Shown piece by piece: positions 62,864 to 64,000 of a stretch of DNA of 64,000 nt. The number at the start of each line of letters is the position of its first letter. The first letter of the stretch is position 1. The notes beneath the pieces are model-generated. The model was given only the letters and a program-made list of their open reading frames with translations, was not told where the DNA came from and searched no databases. A program made the position numbers and the translations under genes. Source of the stretch: Styela clava (Eukaryota > Chordata > Ascidiacea > Stolidobranchia > Styelidae); assembly GCF_964204865.1 (NCBI RefSeq), contig NC_135261.1:8866001-8930000 (forward strand), written 5' to 3'.

Positions 62864-64000
62864 TTATTGCGATTTGAAAGAATTTGAAATCTCTTCAATA
62901 TTTCTTCCTTTTGTTTCAGGCACACGAAAATAAGTAAAAAGCCAGAAAATCGCGATCAAAGTAGCAAATATGATGAATGTGTATCCGTCAATGGTTTTCT
63001 GAAGTGGGGGGTAAGCAAGCCCGACCGCAAAATTTCCTCCCCAATTAAAAACACCAGCTATGCTCATAGCTGCGGTACGAGCCGCTTGAGTGAAAAACTC
63101 AGCTGTGATAAACCATGGAATAGATCCTGGACCAGATTGAAACGTTATCACAAATGATAACACAGCAACAATAGCTAATATACCTCCCCATGATGTACCA
63201 TCACCCACAGTGAGTGAGACAACTAATATAGCCGCACAAATGCACATTCCACCTAATCCAGCAAGAAGCAGCGTACGACGACCTAGCCTTTCAATGAGTA
63301 AGAGAGACAAAGCTGTCATAACGATATTTGCTGCCCCCATTCCAACGGTGTAGAAATCAGATTCATCAGGAGAAATATTAGCTGATTCAAATAAACTTGT
63401 AGAATAATACAGCACTGCATTGATTCCTGAAAGCTGCTGTGCTAGTTGTAAAACAATTGCAATAAACATTGGCTTTCTTAAATCAGGATTTCTAAATATC
63501 CCAATCATTCCAACACGAGCTGAACTTTGAACTTTGTTTTGCTCTGATACAAGAATCGCGATTTCATCTTCAACATCCAAAGAGCCCCTCAAAAATTGCA
63601 ACGCTTCTCTGGCTTCGTCCTCCATTCCTTGACTAAGTAGATATGTCGGTGTCTCAGGGCAGAAAGGTAACGTGAGAAATTGATACACAGTGAACGCTCC
63701 ACAAAGTACGATAAGGTAAGGCCAATATTCTACAGTGCCAAGAACTTCTTCAAGGCCAAGAATTTGGGAAATCATAATTGCAATGACAATGCCAAGTTGG
63801 TTAGAGATTCCAAGGACACCACGAAGTTGAATAGGTGAAATTTCCGTCAGGTAGAGTGGCGCAAGAGCAGTGTCGATACCACATGCAACACCCACAACTA
63901 GTCTTCCAACGATAAGCATCTCATAGCTACCTACCAATCTGCAACATCCCATAAGAGTGATGGCAATTACGATCAAAATATTATTACCAAGCATAGCTCT
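62864..64000 (-). CDS. facilitative sugar transporter, GLUT class I-like (SLC2A family), 5' end outside window
   Basis: One uninterrupted minus-strand frame of 378 codons plus stop, open to the window edge, where RAMLGNN begins partway through the N-terminal half. The methionine at 63994 is internal, not the start. Motifs in order: GRLVVGVACG (TM4 region), PLYLTEISP, the linker motif PETPTYLL, QQLSGINAVLYYST in TM7 (the QLS form seen in glucose-selective class I GLUTs), ERLGRRTLLLAG, GPGSIPWFITAEFF in TM10 with the cytochalasin/sugar tryptophan, and VPETKGRNIEEI at the C-terminus. Predicted plasma-membrane hexose uniporter of the major facilitator superfamily. No intron in the visible part. 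The C-terminal tail after PETKGR is short. Confidence 0.92.
   Translation of the reverse strand, partial: RAMLGNNILIVIAITLMGCCRLVGSYEMLIVGRLVVGVACGIDTALAPLYLTEISPIQLRGVLGISNQLGIVIAIMISQILGLEEVLGTVEYWPYLIVLCGAFTVYQFLTLPFCPETPTYLLSQGMEDEAREALQFLRGSLDVEDEIAILVSEQNKVQSSARVGMIGIFRNPDLRKPMFIAIVLQLAQQLSGINAVLYYSTSLFESANISPDESDFYTVGMGAANIVMTALSLLLIERLGRRTLLLAGLGGMCICAAILVVSLTVGDGTSWGGILAIVAVLSFVITFQSGPGSIPWFITAEFFTQAARTAAMSIAGVFNWGGNFAVGLAYPPLQKTIDGYTFIIFATLIAIFWLFTYFRVPETKGRNIEEISNSFKSQ

Noticed and set aside
1-64000. CRISPR arrays, bacterial-type operons, phage or retroviral genes
   Set aside because: Nothing of the kind is present. Genes are intron-split and spaced as in an animal genome, and no reverse transcriptase, integrase or transposase frame was seen.

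Overview
The window reads as AT-rich animal nuclear DNA with intron-split genes, wide gene-poor spacers and many short non-autonomous DNA transposons. I infer a tunicate (ascidian). An LRRC8-type channel domain is known from chordates, introns are mostly 0.1-2 kb, and the gene set (MYORG-like glycosidase, two tyrosylprotein sulfotransferase loci, a CHST8-14-type sulfotransferase, cystatin, GLUT) fits. The species cannot be named from sequence alone.

Layout. 1-4746: no firm gene, a foldback element (535-755), a possible last exon of an upstream gene (1238-1323) and a hAT element (1580-2099). 4747-8369 (+): eight-exon Golgi carbohydrate sulfotransferase. 9383-12772 (-): six-exon tyrosylprotein sulfotransferase (TPST). 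13866-15587 (-): single-exon LRRC8-like channel protein lacking leucine-rich repeats. 17713-22019 (+): a second TPST copy with the same exon plan but clear decay. 22708-24336: a hAT element with another hAT nested in it. 24590-25430 (-): three-exon secreted stefin-like cystatin. 29369-44116 (-): eleven-exon MYORG-like GH31 glycosidase. 44117-62863: gene-poor, with two unrecognised candidate coding exons. 62864-64000 (-): C-terminal three quarters of a GLUT-type sugar transporter, cut by the window edge.

The genes share some themes rather than forming one system. The first 22 kb hold three PAPS-dependent sulfotransferase loci. The carbohydrate enzyme and the intact TPST face each other tail to tail, and the decayed TPST sits inverted about 5 kb from the intact one with the channel gene between them. 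The MYORG-like enzyme and the sulfotransferases are predicted type II proteins of the ER/Golgi lumen. A palindromic MITE family (six copies) lies mostly inside introns and has 8-bp target duplications.

The most unusual object is the LRRC8-like protein whose LRR domain is replaced by a helical, possibly ankyrin-like C-terminus. Exon joins were worked out by hand from splice sites and reading phase. They are self-consistent but have no transcript support.
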